Shown here: positions 10,494 through 21,797 of the stretch, one piece after another
Position numbering within the stretch: position 1 is the stretch's first letter
How the letters are laid out: each line of letters opens with the position of its first letter
Position numbers and translations under genes: made by a program
DNA from: Chloranthus sessilifolius
Lineage: Eukaryota > Streptophyta > Magnoliopsida > Chloranthales > Chloranthaceae
Assembly (NCBI GenBank): GCA_021018995.1
Contig: CM037587.1
Coordinates: 67,413,604 to 67,477,603, forward strand
Direction: 5' to 3'
DNA length: 64,000 bases
Notes under the pieces: generated by a model
What the model was told of the DNA's origin: nothing
What the model saw: the letters and a program-made list of their open reading frames with translations, nothing else
The model's database searches: none

Positions 10494-12659
10494 TGAGGGA
10501 GCCTTCATATGTTTCTCATTCTCTGGTTTAGTCACGAGTTTTACTTTTTCTAGATATTTTGTGTTCTAAAATTCATTTTTTAGCCATATCGGATGATCTA
10601 ACCGTCCGATTGGGATGTCATTTTTTTCTGTGTTCGGTACTTCGCGTGATCTTCTCCTTGAGTTGATGCTCGGGGACGCCATTATTTTGGGAATGGGCGG
10701 TATTGGGAATGAGGGAGTTAGTCTTTACATCGATCCATTTTAGGGAGTAGTGAAGGCAGTGTTGGGGTGGCGGCGGCGGAGGAGGTGAAGATGGCGGAAG
10801 AGGAGTAACAAGTGGAGGGACGTGTTTCCCCAACCAATCCTTCCTGAAGCATCCGATCGGGTTTGCTGCTCCTCGCTTTGTGTTGATTTCGGGTCTTCGA
10901 TTTTCATTTTGGGTTGTAAGTTCAGGAGGTATGCCTCCAGTGATACTTTAAAAAAATTTTGGTTATAAATAAAGGAGTATTATTTTTATTTATTGTGCTT
11001 AGTACTTGTTTAATGGATTAGTCATGCATATTTGATTTGATTTAGTCTAGAATTTAATTTAGCTTAGAGTTTATCCTGAGATTAGTTTGTTTTATGGAAT
11101 TTTGTTTAGAGGGTTTACTTGATTCTAATGGGTTTGTCGGGGGCATTTTTTTGTGGGGTCCCCAAACAAGTTAGGGTCTCATTTTGGAGGGCCATTTTTT
11201 TTTTCGTTTGTTTGGTTTAAGGTTTGATTTGACTTGAGTTTTGGTCTTTTGTTTGATTCAACATGATACTTATAAATAGGTCTGAGTTTTCAAAGGTTCT
11301 AGATGGGTGTTAAGTGTTTAAATCCTATTGACTTGTTTACTTTGCTTTGGATTTGTGTTTCCTTGGAGGGATAAGTGTTGCATGATTATTTGTTTATTAG
11401 GTTGGTCATGGATTGTATTTTTTTTTTTTTTTTTAAGGGAGAATGTGTTTGGTTTGTATTTAATTAGTTTGAAAGGGTTCAAAGGTGTAACACTTGTCAT
11501 TTGGTAATTTATGAGGTATAGTTTATAAATGTGTGAGCTAAAAGCTTTGAGTTCTTGTTGTTTTGAATTTTATTTCAAGTTTAGAATTAGAAGTCTTGGG
11601 GCATTTTTTTTTATTGTTAATGTCTTTTCTTCCTTTCTCTTTCACATCCCAGGTACTGAACCTGAAGAGTTGTGTTATTACATGGGTTATTGAGAATGGA
11701 CGGGATTGAGAATGCAAGATAGCAGTCGAATTGTTACCGTGCTAAGGGAAGAGGTGGATGAGAAAAAGGTGATAGAAAGGAAACCCATGGATAAGGCATG
11801 GTCAAAGTTCTCATGACCGATGCCTAAGTTTCCTCGGTAGGCTCTGCGGATTCAGTGTTAGCTGCTCCTCCTTGTTATGCTTTCCAGGGTGAGCCTCCAA
11901 AGGTGGATCTCGCAGATCCTAGGTGGCTTTCTGTGAGCCACTCTTTTTTTTCTGCCGATTCAGGGCAAGGGGAAGAGGCCGTCATCGTTAGAATTCATTC
12001 AGGGTGCATTCCTCTTTCGGGCTTTTTCGAGATCTCTAGTTTCTCGAATAAATCCATATTCGGGCATTACCTGAACGAGAGGATTTTAAGTTTCTTATTT
12101 AAGTTGTATATTAAGAGGGTATGCCCTTGGTGTGTTTTGTAATTATTTTATTCATTTATGAAGTAATTATGTTTTTAATTATGTTTTGGTTATTTATATT
12201 TAGTGAATTTTGGCTTTGTTTATTTTATAGGTTACTTGATCTGGTTTTGAACGTGACATTTATTTGTTTAAGTTTGGTTGGGTTTAGTTCATTTATTTTG
12301 GATTTGGGGTATGTTGGGGATAGTTTTTTTTTGTTTTGTTTTGGTTTAGCTTAGTTTAGGATCAAGTGTATAAACGATGGGAGGCATTTTTCAGTTTAGT
12401 TTGGTCTCGGTTGTACTGTGTACATGATGTTGGGGCATTTCTTCATTTCTTTTGTTTGGTTTGGTCTTAGTTGAAGCGTGTGAATGATGTTAGGGGGCAT
12501 TTTTTTTCATTTTTGGTTTGGGGTGTATATGTTCTTCATCAGAAGTGTTTTTGGATTGGCCTTAACAAGGGCGTAGTTTAGGTTGGCAGTCAGTGTCGGA
12601 AGTCTCCTAATTTGGCCCTGTGAACCTGCTGTTCTGGGCACATATTTTGTGTTTCTGGA
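10494..12659. other. Possible remnant of an accessory transcription unit in E1; no gene recognised
   Basis: Downstream of the TATA box there is a leader-like stretch. At about 10740-10830 a GGCGGCGG-rich block could encode a short Gly/Glu-rich peptide on + or a Pro-rich one on the minus strand. After a T-rich interval (10950-11640) a less T-rich block lies at 11650-12110, with + frame fragments such as PPKVDLADPRWLSVSHSFF. It may be an exon of a lost gene, but I cannot assign a family. 12120-12560 is T-rich and empty. Confidence 0.3.
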
Positions 12660-13043
12660 AAATTGCGCGCTTCACTCCGAGCGCATAAACTAATTGCGCA
12701 TCAGAATGGGAGCGCGCGTTTCAAAAGGTCGGAAGGTCATTAAGCGCCAGCGTCCGGTCATTTAATCAAGTTTAACACTCGTCATGGGGCGCATGATTAG
12801 GGCGGTGGCCGGTCACTGTTGCAGTGATTGTTGGAATTTGCGTGCGTGGGTTCAGGCTCTTGAGATTATTACGCGCCTGGTGGACCACGCGCAACCAGGT
12901 GGTCGGACTAGTTTGAGTGGGCGACAATTAATTTACGCGCTAGAGGATGAGTGCTTGATTTGAATTAAGCGTGGGAACCCTGGTGCGTGATTCAGTTGAG
13001 TGCGTGAGTTCACGCGCGAGATTCAGCCATGTCTTATAAATAG
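12660..13043 (+). promoter_or_regulatory. Promoter of the E1 antisense PMD gene
   Basis: TATAAATAG (13035-13043) lies 172 bp upstream of the ATG at 13215. Upstream is a cluster of motifs matching the E1 LTR modules: AATTGCGCGCTTC, AATTGCGCATCAGAATGGG (LTR: AATTGCGCACCAATTATGGG), TGGGGCGCATGATTAG (LTR: TGGGGCGCATGATCGAG), GGTCACTG and TTACGCGCC. The likeness goes beyond base composition, so LTR promoter and antisense promoter probably share an origin or a binding factor. Confidence 0.65.
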
Positions 13044-13214
13044 TTCAAAATCGTTTCATTCTTCCCACGCTATCCGTTTTGGTCTTTGATTCTTTGTTTT
13101 CTTGTTTCCTTACGCTTTATTTTTTAATGTTTTCATGATATCTTGTGATCCGACCATTCGTTTCAGGCGCCATTTCTTCCGTTCTTTCCAATTTTTCGAG
13201 TTCTTTATTCTAGG

Positions 13215-14231
13215 ATGGAGGGTGAGAGTGGTGATAGGGGCGATCTTACTATTTATGAGTTGGAGAGGATGATGATGGGGGAGATAGGTGAGACCTCTGA
13301 GGCTCGGACCATTGCCATTGTCGGGGAGGTGGCTAGAGAGGAGGTACCGGAGGTTGACCAGGTGGAGGTCAGGGAGGAGGTACCTAAGATTGAGCAGGGT
13401 GTAGCTGAGGAGGGTGAGAGGGTCGAGGAGGAGAGAGTTGAGGATGAGGCTGAGGAGCACCAGGGTGAGGAGCATCGTGATTGCAGACACTTCCCGTTGG
13501 AGGATTTCTTCGCTCGAGGCCGGGTAGATACTCGTGAGCCAAAGTTTCCTCATTTTCTAGGCATTTAGGTTATGACATAGACTCATTAGGATCTGAAAAT
13601 CCCTTTTTTAATTTATGGTGAACCTGCATTGATCATTGGTTGTGTGCTCACTGATGCATCATGACGACATCTAGAGATAGGTCATGTTTCTATTCAGTTG
13701 TTCTTATCATGTTTTGTGTATTCGTTATGAGTTATTATTGTGTTTGGGGCATATTTCATTTTCTTTTAGCTCTAGATCTGTTTGTCCTTTGTCATAGGTA
13801 TGTATTAGTCTTACTGTCATTAATTGTGTTTCGTTCAAAGGAGCCCCTGCAGCTGGCTATCAACTTGGCGTGAACTGAGTCCCATACTTAGTACCGTGGC
13901 TTGCCAGAGTTTCAGCAGGCACGATTGGTGTCTTTCGGTTTCAGGCCGATCCTGGAGCCGGAGCCCTTTCAGGTCGATCGTGGCCTAATCGTAGTAATTT
14001 TTTAGAGGTGAAGGGAGGAGCATTAGGCTCTTCTCTTCCCAGTTGGCATGATGTTGTCGACTCCAGAGGACTGGGTTCGCATTACCGATCTTCATTTTGA
14101 GGGTGAGCCGATCATGGGACGAATGGCAGGAGAGTATTTGGAGGTGTGTGAGGAGATTTTGGGTGTGCCGTATAGGTCGAGTGGCTCGGGACCAGGTGTA
14201 GTTAGAGTCACTTGGTTTTTATATGCGCTTG
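13215..14231 (+). pseudogene. E1 antisense plant mobile domain (PMD) gene, 5' part
   Basis: The ATG at 13215 follows a TATA box by a normal distance. Exon 1 encodes an acidic, Glu/Val-rich N-terminus (repeats of EEVPE/EEGERVEEER) up to a TAG at 13566-13568. An unclear intron follows. From about 13842 mobile-domain-like sequence appears: LPEFQQARLVSFGFRPI, then PFQVDRGLIVVIF, a frameshift near 14010-14048, then the typical PMD block STPEDWVRITDLHFEGEPIM and VRVTWFLYAL. At 14231 E2 interrupts the gene; it resumes at 37281. It lies opposite to E1's gag-pol. PMD proteins occur as MULE/gypsy accessory proteins and as host MAIL1/MAIN silencing-related proteins; this one is disabled. Confidence 0.7.
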
Positions 14232-14963
14232 TGTGCGAGCATGGATCCTCTCGGTCCCTTCGTGGCGATGCACTCGCGATGGAATAAAATGTAGAGTCGC
14301 CACCCGGAGCTTTTTGGTGACCCGGGAAACCTTTAAATCAATATTTTGAGCACCAAAGTGCTAAATATGACTCTGATATGACTCTGATTTACCGGTCTTG
14401 CCAAGGGCTCTAGGGTAGGGGCTTCGGTTATCGATTGAGAAGGGTTTAGGCACTCGATCAACCTGCACGTAGTGGTTTCTATCTATGGCCAAAAATAAAA
14501 ATAATTCGGCAGAGCTTCCCCTTGCTCGAAGGCAATACGGTCCTATCAAGCTTTGGGCCAAACCGAAATTTCGGCAGCATAACGGCTTGAATCCTTGGAC
14601 AGAGGAAACACCAAGAAGGTAGAGGAAGAGAGGGGTGAGCCGGAGCTCACGGGCCCTTGTTGCACCATAGGAGACCTTCGCTTCGGCATGCTTCCAACGG
14701 CTTTAAATGGCTTAAACGGTAGCGGAATAGGTTCTAATGCTAGAATTCGGTAGATAGGAAGTGTGGGATGAAGCTAAAGACTAAGCTTGACTAACAAGGG
14801 GTGATCTAATGGTTGAAAAGGGTTGAAATAGATGAACTAAGCATGCTGGAATTCTGGTTGAAGAATGCAAAATTACATATATTTTTCTCTCACTAGGGCT
14901 CTCTCTCTTAAGCTTAACTCTCAACCTTAATTTTTCAACCCTTTGGGGAAGAGGGGGGGCTCT

Positions 14964-14973
14964 CTATTTATAG
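14964..14973 (-). promoter_or_regulatory. TATA box of E2 3' LTR
   Basis: CTATTTATAG reads CTATAAATAG on the minus strand; it is conserved at 36398-36407 and 63801-63810 in the two sister LTRs. Confidence 0.7.
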
Positions 14974-15252
14974 AGAAGAGGTGAGTTAGAGGGTTACTTA
15001 AGAGCTAATTGGTTTAGCAATTAGGTAATCCTTCATCTAAGGTTTTTTTAGGTTTTTTGGGTCCTAGGGGTTTAGGAAATTGGTTTCAATGGCGGATGAT
15101 GGGGTGAGACCATGGGTGACTTAAGGGTTGCCAATAAGCTCAAAGGGGGTGCAACCAACCTTAAGACACCCACCTCAACCAAGGGGATGATCAAAGGGTC
15201 AAACCAGATGGAGGAAATTCGAGCATTTAATGGCAGATACTGTACCTAAGTT

Positions 15253-15470
15253 GGGCGTATATATTACATACACCCAGTTTATGCACAGTAATTTTCATGA
15301 AAACCAGGGGGAATCTGAGAAGATGGGTGGCCGTGTTGGTGGCCACCTATGCTGAGCGTATGTATTATATACGCCTGGCCCAATTTGGCCCAAAAATGTC
15401 AAGCATATATAATACATACGCCTGACCAAACTGGGGAAAAATTTGTCGGGCGCATGTAATACATACGCCT
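15253..15470. promoter_or_regulatory. Four near-palindromes with GGGCGTAT arms, E2 3' LTR
   Basis: Motifs of about 22-24 bp sit at 15253-15275, 15353-15376, 15403-15424 and 15448-15470. Each has an arm like GGGCGTAT, an AT centre TATTACAT/GTAATACAT, and the complementary arm ATACGCCY. In transcription sense they lie about 280-500 bp upstream of the LTR TATA box. The same motif recurs in the sister LTR and upstream of both accessory genes of E2. Confidence 0.75.
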
Positions 15471-15855
15471 GAGTAAAAAGTCTGATTTTATGTGACCCTT
15501 TATTCGGCCATAACTTTTGAACCACAACTCCAAATTGGGTGATCTTTGGCTCGTTGGAAAGCTGGAAAAGTCCTCTTTCCAGTGGTATATGGCTAATACT
15601 TAGAAGTATTCTATATAAAAATTTGTAGCTCTCCTCCCATCAAATGCTCAGAAGGGTTTAAGTTGAGTATGGGAAGGGATCCTGAGGTTTAAGGCTGATC
15701 TCTAAGGGTTGGGGGAATGGTTCTAATAGGTTTTAGGGGATTCCTAAAGGTCTGGATAGATTTCCAAGGGTTCAGGGGTAACTTCGGAAGCACAGGGGTG
15801 CATTTCTCTTGAAGTATAGACTGATTGGGCCTTGGGCCGAATTTGGCTGTCTATA

Positions 15856-15871
15856 GATGCCCCTCTTTGGT
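15856..15871 (-). promoter_or_regulatory. E2 polypurine tract
   Basis: ACCAAAGAGGGGCATC on the minus strand directly precedes the 3' LTR start, in the same place and with the same core (GGGCATC) as the E1 tract. Confidence 0.8.
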
Positions 15872-17775
15872 ATTCGGTCACTAATGATTGGATGCCAAAG
15901 ATAAGAGACATTCGAAGAGGTCCAAGGCACGTTTGATGGGTCCACCTGGTTCAACTCAATTCTCAAACATTCATGATGATGGTGTGTATACGTAAGCCCT
16001 CTCATTTCGGGATATCGTCCGTACCTCAAAGCTAAAAGTCCCCAAGCGCATTGCGACATTACTGGGCATAACTGCGATGATCACAAAAAGTGTAAGCCCG
16101 CTAGCCGGGATATTGTCCACTTCCTGAGGTAAATTATAGATTTGTGATGTTTAGTATTAATCTGAACCAGACTGCTCCATGAAATGAGGTGATCGATCTA
16201 CGCTTCGGGATCGACGCGAAGTACACAAAGCGAAGGCCTAAACAATGTGTCCAATCCTATGGGGTACTGACAACTCCATTGGATTGGCCATGGGTGCCCT
16301 ACCTAGGTAAGGCTCAGAGTTTCTCGGTGAACCCATCAACCTCGAGGTTGCTTTAGCATGATTTACCTGAGTGGAGCGAATGTTGATGTCGCAACACTTA
16401 TTGGGAATGCATGCCCAGTTTCAGAGTAATTTTTTGTGTGCTTTTGAATCTTTTGAATTTTCTTTTGTTTTGAGGCCTCTAAGAAAAGCTCAAGGACCTC
16501 TGGAAATTTTATTCTTGCACAGCTCTTTAAGTTGATCAAATGTCAGTTGATACGCTTTAAGAATGCGTGCGCTCCGCTGGGGATGGGTGCACCTTGGGGA
16601 TGTGCTCATTCCGGTGGTGAGGTGCTCCTGATTCACATGAACCGAAGTGCCTTCAGTTGAGACAAAGCTAGAAAAGATCGGTCTAGAACCAAACATCCAT
16701 CGAAAGAGATGGTCAATTCTAGCCTCCGCCCCTAATGAAATCACATCTTACTAACTATGCACAGACAGACACCCATCAGGGGCGATAAGCGACAAATAGG
16801 CGCGAGCGGAAGTCTCGACCCTAAGGTACAATTTATTAGGACAAACAACCATCCTGCGGATTCTCATACGCAAGTGCGTACATTCAACAGGGACATCGTG
16901 CCTATACAGGTTTTAAGCCTGTGTAAAAGGAAATAAAAGGGAATGAGCCCTTTGGTCCGTATGTTTGCACATAGTTTGGTTGGTTGTAATTCCATTTTTG
17001 ACGGGTCAGTTTTGACTGACAATAGACTTTTCGAATGGTCTGAAGTCGGGTATACTCTTGGTCAACCTAGATCCAATGGTGGATGATCAGAGCTAACGCT
17101 TAGAAGGTGGGGTCAACCTACTCAGGATTTTTACTTCATAACAAAAGGTTGTTATTTCCTCTCTTTTTCTTTTTTCTTTTTCTCTTTTTTTCTTCTTACA
17201 TGTTAGTTCGAGACTTTGAGCATGCTCAAACTGCTTTTATTTTTGCACGTATCCTTAGGCGAATCAACTTGTCATGTTGACATGCCCTGAGGACGTGCGC
17301 ATACCGGTGATAGGTCCTTGGTTTGCCTGCCGGACCAGGTACGGGGTGTCCTTGTGTAAAACATGATTCGAGAGTTTTCGGGTGAACCCAATCATTTTGA
17401 ATTATTTTAACACGGTTCTCGGAGTGGCGCAAACAGTCATTGCGACGCTCTTTTGAGAACTAGTGTTGTGTTTCAGGATTAATTTTTTTTCGTCTCTCTT
17501 TTTTGTTGTTATTTTATGTGAATTGTTTCCTTCTCTCTTTTTTCTCGTGCAAAATTTTTTTTCATGATTTCGTGATTTTATGGGAGCACTTGGCGGGCGC
17601 TTGCAGATCTAGATCCGCTTATTGTAGCACGGTCCCTTTGGGCCAATCGAAGGGAGCTCGAGGGGCCATTTGGGGATGCGCACACCATCGCTTGATGGTT
17701 CGTGGGCTTCTAAGAGGGGCCAGGCCTTGGTCCAAAGCACACAGGGGGGTTCGTCGGGCCTCAAAGCCAAAAAAT
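15872..17775. other. E2 noncoding region between purine tract and accessory genes
   Basis: No convincing frame. A phrase GTAAGCCC(T/G)CT followed by CGGGATAT(C/T)GTCC occurs twice (about 15990-16025 and 16091-16122), a short diverged repeat. There are pyrimidine-rich stretches near 17155-17200 and 17480-17560. Confidence 0.4.
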
Positions 17776-17912
17776 GGTCGGGCAGTTTTAAAACTGCCAA
17801 TTTTGGTCGGGCGTATATAATATATACGCCCGACAAATCTACAGCAAAAAATAGCTGGGCATATATATTATATACGTCTTACCAAAATTGGCAGTTTTAA
17901 AATTGCCCGAGC
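17776..17912. repeat. 59-bp foldback with nested perfect palindrome, upstream of E2 PMD gene
   Basis: Arms 17776-17834 and 17854-17912 are inverted copies matching at 51 of 59 positions by my count, around a 19-bp loop. Inside the left arm there is a perfect 18-bp palindrome GGCAGTTTTAAAACTGCC (17781-17798) and a perfect 27-bp one (17807-17833: 13-base arms beginning TCGGGCGTATATA around one central A). The latter is the cleanest copy of the E2 LTR motif. Confidence 0.92.
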
Positions 17913-17939
17913 CTGAGCACAAAAGGGGCCCCCTCTTTC

Positions 17940-18689
17940 AAACTCTATCTTCTTCCCTCCTTCTTTTTCAAGTTCGGGACAACCCCTTAGGGTTTTGGCA
18001 TTTGATTTTGCCTGAGTTCTATCGCAGGGTTTCGTGTGTGTGGATCAGAAACGTTCACCCTCTGCCTGTTTTTGGATCTATTTCTTCTCCCTTTGAAGGT
18101 AATCATCAACCCCTCTTTCATCTCCTTTTGGAAATTTGATAATGTTTGATGTTCCTCCTCTTTTTGGTGACAAATTGATGCATTTTTTCAAGTATATGTG
18201 ATTCCTCGTGCTCATGCCCTTCTCTTTTTTTTTTTCATTCTCTTTTTTTTGTTTTTTTTTTTTTCATTCATCATCATCCTTTTTCCCCTTTTTTATTCGT
18301 CATTCATCATATATCATCACCGTTCATCATCTTTATTCTTATTTGTTTGTTGTTTTTGTTTGTTTTGTTATTATTATTATTTTTTTATGATGGATTAGTG
18401 CACATATATTATTTTTTTTGCATTTTTGTTACTTTTCTCTCTCTCTTTTTTTGGTTTTAAATGTTTGATGTTCTTCCTTTTTGTAGTGTATTTTTTTCTT
18501 TCAGGTACATGTGATTCCTTATGCCTATGCTCCCCTCTTTTTTTCATTTTCCTCATTATTCATCACCTTTCATCCATTTTTTTTTATGGATTAGTGCATT
18601 TTTTTTGTTCTTCTCCTTTTTTTTTTTTTTCTTTCTCTCCCTTTTTTTTTAGCAGCCCTTTCTTATACCGATGTATTCTATATTTTCAG
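17940..18689 (+). other. Probable 5' untranslated exon and leader intron of the E2 PMD gene
   Basis: About 17940-18098 looks like a leader exon ending TTTGAAG with a donor GTAATC. The following 590 bp are extremely T-rich with few purines, as in plant introns, and end TATTTTCAG right before the ATG at 18690. Leader introns of this kind often raise expression. This is inferred from composition and splice-site words only. Confidence 0.45.
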
Positions 18690-21052
18690 ATGTCTGGCGA
18701 CGAAGGGCAGGATCCACAGGAGGGGCCCGAGATGGCCTATGGTCCTCATGGGGAGTAGTTCATTGTTTCTCAGCGCTCCTCCCAACCTTGGTATGAAATG
18801 CAAGGTGAAGCCGCTCCTACCGGCCTCCTTCATTGTTAGCATACCCATATTTCCAACTTTGGGATCGCTGGCCAGGTAAACAGATGAGCCCTTTTTCTTT
18901 TCCTTTGATGCCTTAATTATACCACTTTGCTCCTATTTGACCGATGCCTTTTGTTTGCAGCCTTTGCCATACATTATGTTCCGGGGTGGCTGGTTCGACC
19001 TCCAGCGCCTCGTACTTTATGTCCCCCAGGTGGTGAAGGACCTGCTTGCCCAAGCTGGTTTTGGGGATTTCATTTCATGCCCTGTCGTGAGGGCCGATAC
19101 GGCCTATCTGAAGGCCCTGATAGAGCACTTTCGTCCTGAGACCATGACGTTTCATATGGCCATGGCTGAGATGACTCTTACGCCCGCAGACTGGTCCATG
19201 ATTACTGGGGTTCGTATTGGAGGGGTGTCAGTGATACCTGCCCACACGCCTGATAGGGAGGAGGTGACTCGGCTAATAGGGGCCTACCCAACCTCCGGGA
19301 ACATTTGTGGTTTCGAAGTCAAGTTATCTTGGCTGGTTGGCCTGTTCGAGCCCCATGAGTTAGTGGATTTGGACTAGCCCGATGCAGCCATCTATCTCGA
19401 GCCAGAGCGTGCACTGATGCTGGCCCGTATTTCTCTGTTGCTCCTCCTTGGCAAGACTCTCCTTTCAAATACCAGCGGAGGGCGGGTCTCATTGTCTCTT
19501 CCCAGTCTTATGGTGAACTGGGACACTATACATCGGTTCGATTGGGGAGGTGCTGGTTACGCGGTGCTCATGTCTAGCCTGGTGCGAGCCGTTCTTGGGG
19601 ACTGCAGCTTCGTTGTGGGCTTCTGGCCCGCACTTGAGGTATTTTATCCTTTGGTCTCAATTCGTCCCCCCTTTTTTTTTGCATATCTATTTTTATTTGC
19701 TTGCTTTCTCAGGTATGGAGGTATCTGCATTTCCAACCTGGTCGCCCTCTGCTTCTCTCGGAGGTTCCCACTTTCCCCCTTATGAGCAATTGGCACGTGA
19801 ACCGCCGTTGGGACGTGGGTATGAAGCACCTGGAGTTAGGGTTGCGCTCTCAGTTTGATCTGCTGATCCCTGAGCAGGTATAACAATTTCTCTCTTCGCA
19901 AATTTGATAGCTCCTATATGCTGTGGGTTCTGACCAAAGGTATAAATCCCTCCTCCTTTTTGTTGAGCAGGTCATCCTTGATCCCTCCGTCGGATCCCCC
20001 TTCTGAAACCTGACTGTAGTGGGCCCTTCTCGCCTTTTGTTAGATCGACGTATTATTTTCTTCTATGGGTCCTGGGCTAGGGCCTATTACTTAGGAGAGG
20101 GTGATTCATCAGTATCGACCTCTTTTTGTTGTGCCCCAAGCTCCTCCAGCTGATGTATTAGCTCCCGAAGGTTCTACCGAAATGCTCACTGCTCGCTTTC
20201 TCCACCACGGGGTTCCCATTGATGACCTTCTCTTTCTTGGGGGATATCAGATGTGGTACGAGTCTTTGCCCTATCGTTCTCTGCTGCCTCGATTCATGCC
20301 CGGCGCCAACTTTTTGACTTTTGGTGATCCGCAATCTCAAGTAATGTTCTTTCCTCTTTCTATTAGCAGCCTTCCATATGATTACCTTAATTGCCTTGCT
20401 ATTTGAATAAAGACTGTTTCTCCCTATAGTTTGGACAGGATGACGATTCAGATGAGGGGGATGAGGCAGCTGTTCCTGATGAGGCCACCGGTGCTAGACC
20501 TTCCGACCCTTCTGGTGCTGGCGCTTCTGGCAGTTCGCCAACTGAGGTCCAGGGGACTTGTAAGCGCTTGGATGATGCCTTTCTGTCTCGTATGTGTGTC
20601 GATGTGGCTGAGAAGGCACGCATATCTGCTGAAGCTATTCGGGTTTCGCCCCCTGAGTTGATCCCTGGGGTAATCTCTCCCTTGTTACCTTGCTCTTTCA
20701 TTTTTCTTAGATCATGCTGATGGCCTGTGTGACTGATGCTTCTCTCTTTATCTTTTTACTGCAGGACTATGAGTCGGCCGTAAACCAAGCTGAATATTAC
20801 CGCAACATTGTCGGTCTTAGGGAGGTTGAGGTGGTGAGTGAATATTGACCGTATCTAGTTATCTTCATATTTACTTTCTGCTTGTTTTCCTAACTGATGG
20901 CCCTTCGTGTGCTTATGCAGCGTGCTCGTGAAAAGGAGTCGCGCTCTCTGCTTAGCCGCATCTCCCAGGCATGGACTCGGGTGGGGGAGACCCGTACCTT
21001 TCAAATAGCGACCCGGCGCCGGAAGAAGTCAAAGGGGGCTGCCCAGGATTAG
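18690..21052 (+). pseudogene. E2 antisense plant mobile domain gene, seven exons, disabled
   Basis: Exons read as 18690-18875, 18961-19638, 19713-19877, 19971-20340, 20430-20669, 20765-20833 and 20921-21052. All six introns start GT, end AG, are 74-96 bp long and phase 0. Exon 2 has the PMD signature LIEHFRPETMTFHMAMAE then LTPADWSMITGVRIGG; exon 2 end and exons 3-4 continue the mobile domain (WGGAGYAVLMSSLVRA, VWRYLHFQPG). Exon 5 is acidic and low-complexity; exons 6-7 give a short charged tail ending RRRKKSKGAAQD, like a nuclear localisation signal. Stops occur in exon 1 (18756, 18837), exon 2 (19375) and exon 4 (20004), with a frameshift just before 20101. It lies opposite to E2's pol. Function is unknown; PMD proteins are linked to transposition or silencing control. 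Confidence 0.82.
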
Positions 21053-21465
21053 TTCAATTTCTAAAAATTTGAAACTGTGAAATAGTTTAGATTTTGAAAT
21101 ATTGGGGAATATGTAATAATTTTCTTTTGATTGATTTTTTTGGATGGTTTTATGACTTTTATGGTTTATATGAATGCTTTGTTTGTTTATCTCTCTGCCT
21201 CTATGGGTTTTTTTTGTTTGGCATGAAGCGGGCCAGAGCCCCTCCAATGATGGGGGGGGGGCTCTTGTGTGATTACCCGCATATGACCCATGGATACCAC
21301 ATCATCCGAGGGTTTCCCATGGGTGCGTGAGCGTGCCCGACTGTGGGCTGCCCCAGGAGAAAAAGTAGTCTGAGCGAAACCTGTCCCTCCCTTGGGAAGG
21401 AAAAAAATAAAATAAAGATGCATGGCTCGATGTGAGGGAAGCCATGGGACCCTGCTTTTCCAAGT

Positions 21466-21618
21466 GGGCGTATATATTACATACGTCGGGCAAAAGTTTT
21501 GAAAATTTGCCTGGGTGTATATAATATATATGCCGAAATAACGCTTCGATTTTACACAGTATATACTATATACGCCACCATAATTTTTTCAAGATTTGCT
21601 GATATAATATACACGCCT
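21466..21618. promoter_or_regulatory. Cluster of E2-type near-palindromes upstream of the second accessory gene
   Basis: Copies at about 21466-21488, 21513-21535, 21557-21576 and 21598-21618 have the arm/AT-core/arm form of the E2 LTR motif, with more decay in the last two. A possible TATA word (TTATAATCC, about 21642) lies between them and the start codon at 21798. Confidence 0.65.
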
Positions 21619-21797
21619 CGTATAACTAGGCTCGACGGGTTCCTTATAATCCGCGCCCAGCCCTCTTTGCCTCACTAAACACCCGGGCTTTGCCTTTTTG
21701 CCCCTCCTTTTTCTTTCTTTTCTCTTTCTTCTCCTTTTTCTTTGACAAGCGGGTCCATCGCCCTACATTGACTGAGCTTTATATAGAACATCTTTGT

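Larger units (their letters stand above)
14232..15855 (-). mobile_element. E2 3' LTR
   Basis: On + it begins TGTGCGAGCATGG and ends GGCTGTCTATA (TCTACA in the sister copy). The start is set by likeness to the third copy at 63077 (TGTGCGACCATGG) and by the target duplication. Length is 1624 bp. It contains a minus-strand TATA box and four palindrome-like motifs. Confidence 0.9.

Noticed and set aside
10276..10569. + frame of 97 codons over the GCGC module
   Set aside because: It overlaps the promoter-like module and TATA box and shows no family motif.
13110..13553. Minus-strand frame of 147 codons overlapping the E1 PMD exon 1
   Set aside because: It is the mirror of the Glu-rich + exon (antisense of GAG/GAA gives Leu/Ser-rich text), without family motifs and opposite to a promoter-supported gene.
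18190..18660. Phe/Ser-rich + frames of up to 110 codons
   Set aside because: They come from poly-T/TC sequence that fits a leader intron; no protein-like composition.
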